Assembly: GCF_014646515.1 (NCBI RefSeq) | Contig: NZ_BMNK01000005.1 | Coordinates: 119,690-183,689, forward strand | Length of the DNA: 64,000 nucleotides | Direction: 5' to 3' | Origin: Nonomuraea glycinis | GTDB lineage: Bacteria; Actinomycetota; Actinomycetes; Streptosporangiales; Streptosporangiaceae | Shown: piece after piece, positions 63,103 through 64,000 of the stretch | How positions within the stretch are numbered: the stretch's first letter is position 1 | Layout of the letters: each line of letters opens with the position of its first letter | Notes under the pieces: generated by a model | What the model saw: the letters and a program-made list of their open reading frames with translations, nothing else | The model's database searches: none | What the model was told of the DNA's origin: nothing | Program-made: the position numbers and the translations under genes

Positions 63103-63464
63103 CAGCTCAGCCCTTGGCCGATGGTGAGGGCGACGGCGGCGATCGACGCGACATCGGCGACGTCGCCGAGCAGGCCCCGCACCTTCTTCAGCGCAAGCAC
63201 CATCTTCCCGCGCTGCTTCTCGTCGCCGTGCTCGAGATAGGCGTCGACCTCGGTTAACTCGGCCTCCGCCGCCTTACGGATCTCCGCCTCGAGCGCTCCC
63301 GTCTCGACCGCCCGGCGCATCGCCGAGCGGAGCTCGGCCACCTGGGTCCGGAGACCGCCTTCATGGAATTGGGGGGATCCGACGGTGACATTCCCCTCGA
63401 CTTTGCCGATCTGCGCGCCGACGCGAGCGTCGCCCCCGGCGATATTCGTATACCACTCCGACAT
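63102..63464 (-). CDS. Small helical protein sharing the N-terminal motif
   Basis: A 120-residue protein. The motif is DARVGAQIGKVEGNVTVG (about 12-29). The rest is helical and charged: LRTQVAELRSAMRRAVETGA, EAEIRKAAEAELTEVDAYLE, KMVLALKKVRGLLGDVADVA, with a hydrophobic end. It is paralogous to the 63575-63925 protein along its whole length. Its stop overlaps the start of the large membrane-protein gene (TGATG), so the two are translated together. Such a layout suits an adaptor that meets its larger partner through the shared motif; this is inference. Confidence 0.72.
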   Translation of the reverse strand: MSEWYTNIAGGDARVGAQIGKVEGNVTVGSPQFHEGGLRTQVAELRSAMRRAVETGALEAEIRKAAEAELTEVDAYLEHGDEKQRGKMVLALKKVRGLLGDVADVASIAAVALTIGQGLS

Positions 63465-63574
63465 CGGCTGCCTCCCGGCCTCGTTCGTCGAATGAGTATG
63501 TCGACGAATCCATTGAAATTGTTACGACGTATCCCGATTCACTTATTGATTGCTTCCACTGTTCATAAGACGCT

Positions 63575-63925
63575 TCACAGCGCGGCGATGACGTACGACA
63601 CGCGCGCCGCCAGATCGGCCACGTCCGCCAGCAGGCCGCGCAGCTTCCTGAGCGCGATCATCGCCGTGCTCCGGCCGTGTCCGGTGCCCTGCGACAAGGA
63701 CTCGGCGGCGACGGCGATCTCCTCCTCCGCCGCGGCGAAGGTGGCCTCGTCCACCTCCTGGTTCTTCAGCGCTCTGCTGAGCCTGTCGCGGAGCTCGGTG
63801 AGCTGCGCCGCGGGATCGAGAGCCGCCCCGGCCGGCTGGGTGATCGTGATGTCGCCGTAGATGTTTCCCGCCTGCATGCCCACGTGCGCGTGGTCGCGGG
63901 CGATGATCCGCACGCCTTCGGTCAT
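63575..63925 (-). CDS. Second small helical protein with the shared motif
   Basis: A 116-residue protein from ATG 63925 (GGAAAGGG site). It has HAHVGMQAGNIYGDITIT (about 11-28), then LTELRDRLSRALKNQEVDEA, TFAAAEEEIAVAAESLSQG and MIALRKLRGLLADVADLAAR. It matches the neighbouring 120-residue protein in order and in the ending L-R-K-L-R-G-L-L-A-D-V-A-D. A 110-bp AT-richer gap separates them. The frame stays open upstream to the window edge, so an earlier start is not excluded. Confidence 0.7.
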   Translation of the reverse strand: MTEGVRIIARDHAHVGMQAGNIYGDITITQPAGAALDPAAQLTELRDRLSRALKNQEVDEATFAAAEEEIAVAAESLSQGTGHGRSTAMIALRKLRGLLADVADLAARVSYVIAAL

Positions 63926-64000
63926 GCCCTTTCCCGCCGCGCCGGCGGGTCGTCCGTGGTGCGGCTCCAGAGCGAGCTCCTGGGCGAGGGCGGTGGCGAG
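63926..64000. other. Right edge, no gene called
   Basis: The last 75 bp are GC-rich. One minus-strand frame ends at a TGA overlapping the ATG at 63925 (ATGA), and another is open and continuous with that gene. An upstream gene may enter from outside the window, but the sequence is too short to identify it. Confidence 0.3.

Overview
The window is a GC-rich actinomycete chromosome segment. GTG starts and ATGA/GTGA gene overlaps are frequent, secreted proteins carry Tat signals, and there are Lrp, MarR, TetR and SigE-family regulators. The gene content (secreted chitinase, fused indolepyruvate oxidoreductase, SpoIIE phosphatases, a fulvocin-like protein) suggests a filamentous soil actinomycete, perhaps of the Nonomuraea/Streptosporangiaceae type. 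That placement is inference.

1-19.7 kb is core-like metabolism and regulation: the end of a lipid-kinase-like gene, an ACT-domain membrane protein, a cytochrome P450, a galactarate/talarate dehydratase coupled to an unusual LLM/FAD-oxidase fusion with a divergent MarR gene and tandem operators, two SpoIIE-type phosphatases, a chitinase, an M28 aminopeptidase, an Lrp regulator divergent from indolepyruvate ferredoxin oxidoreductase, and an acyl-CoA dehydrogenase.

19.6-36.3 kb is accessory, partly less GC-rich. Two repeats interleave here. R1 is the end of the acyl-CoA dehydrogenase gene plus its terminator; R2 is the end of a higA antitoxin gene. They occur in the order R1-R2-R1'-R2' and enclose two different cargoes: (A) a thioredoxin-like/Tat/fulvocin-C-like fusion, a Clp-N protein and HigBA; (B) a secreted subtilase. 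Beyond them lie an MmyB-type regulator with an aldo/keto reductase and a quinone-oxidoreductase-like protein, a SigE-family sigma factor with a membrane beta-propeller partner, a SUKH protein, a degenerate PP2C protein and several unknown proteins.

36.4-44.3 kb is one minus-strand polysaccharide operon: membrane protein, GT2, CofD/YvcK-like protein, HAD phosphatase, nucleotidyltransferase, GT4, flippase, GT4. Most neighbours overlap by 4 bp. 44.6-50.1 kb holds an AAA-type ATPase, an ABM protein, a TetR regulator with an ABC-ATPase remnant, a Tat-exported TagC-like protein, an epoxide hydrolase and a CYTH protein.

50.2-61 kb is a one-carbon/selenium module: a selenocysteine formate dehydrogenase (in-frame TGA with SECIS hairpin) with ferredoxin and NrfD subunits, selD, tRNA-Sec, a drastically shortened selA-like gene, selB, an MIP channel and glutathione-independent formaldehyde dehydrogenase. 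Together they could carry formaldehyde to formate to CO2. The last 3 kb holds three adjacent proteins sharing an N-terminal glycine-rich motif, a candidate undescribed assembly system.
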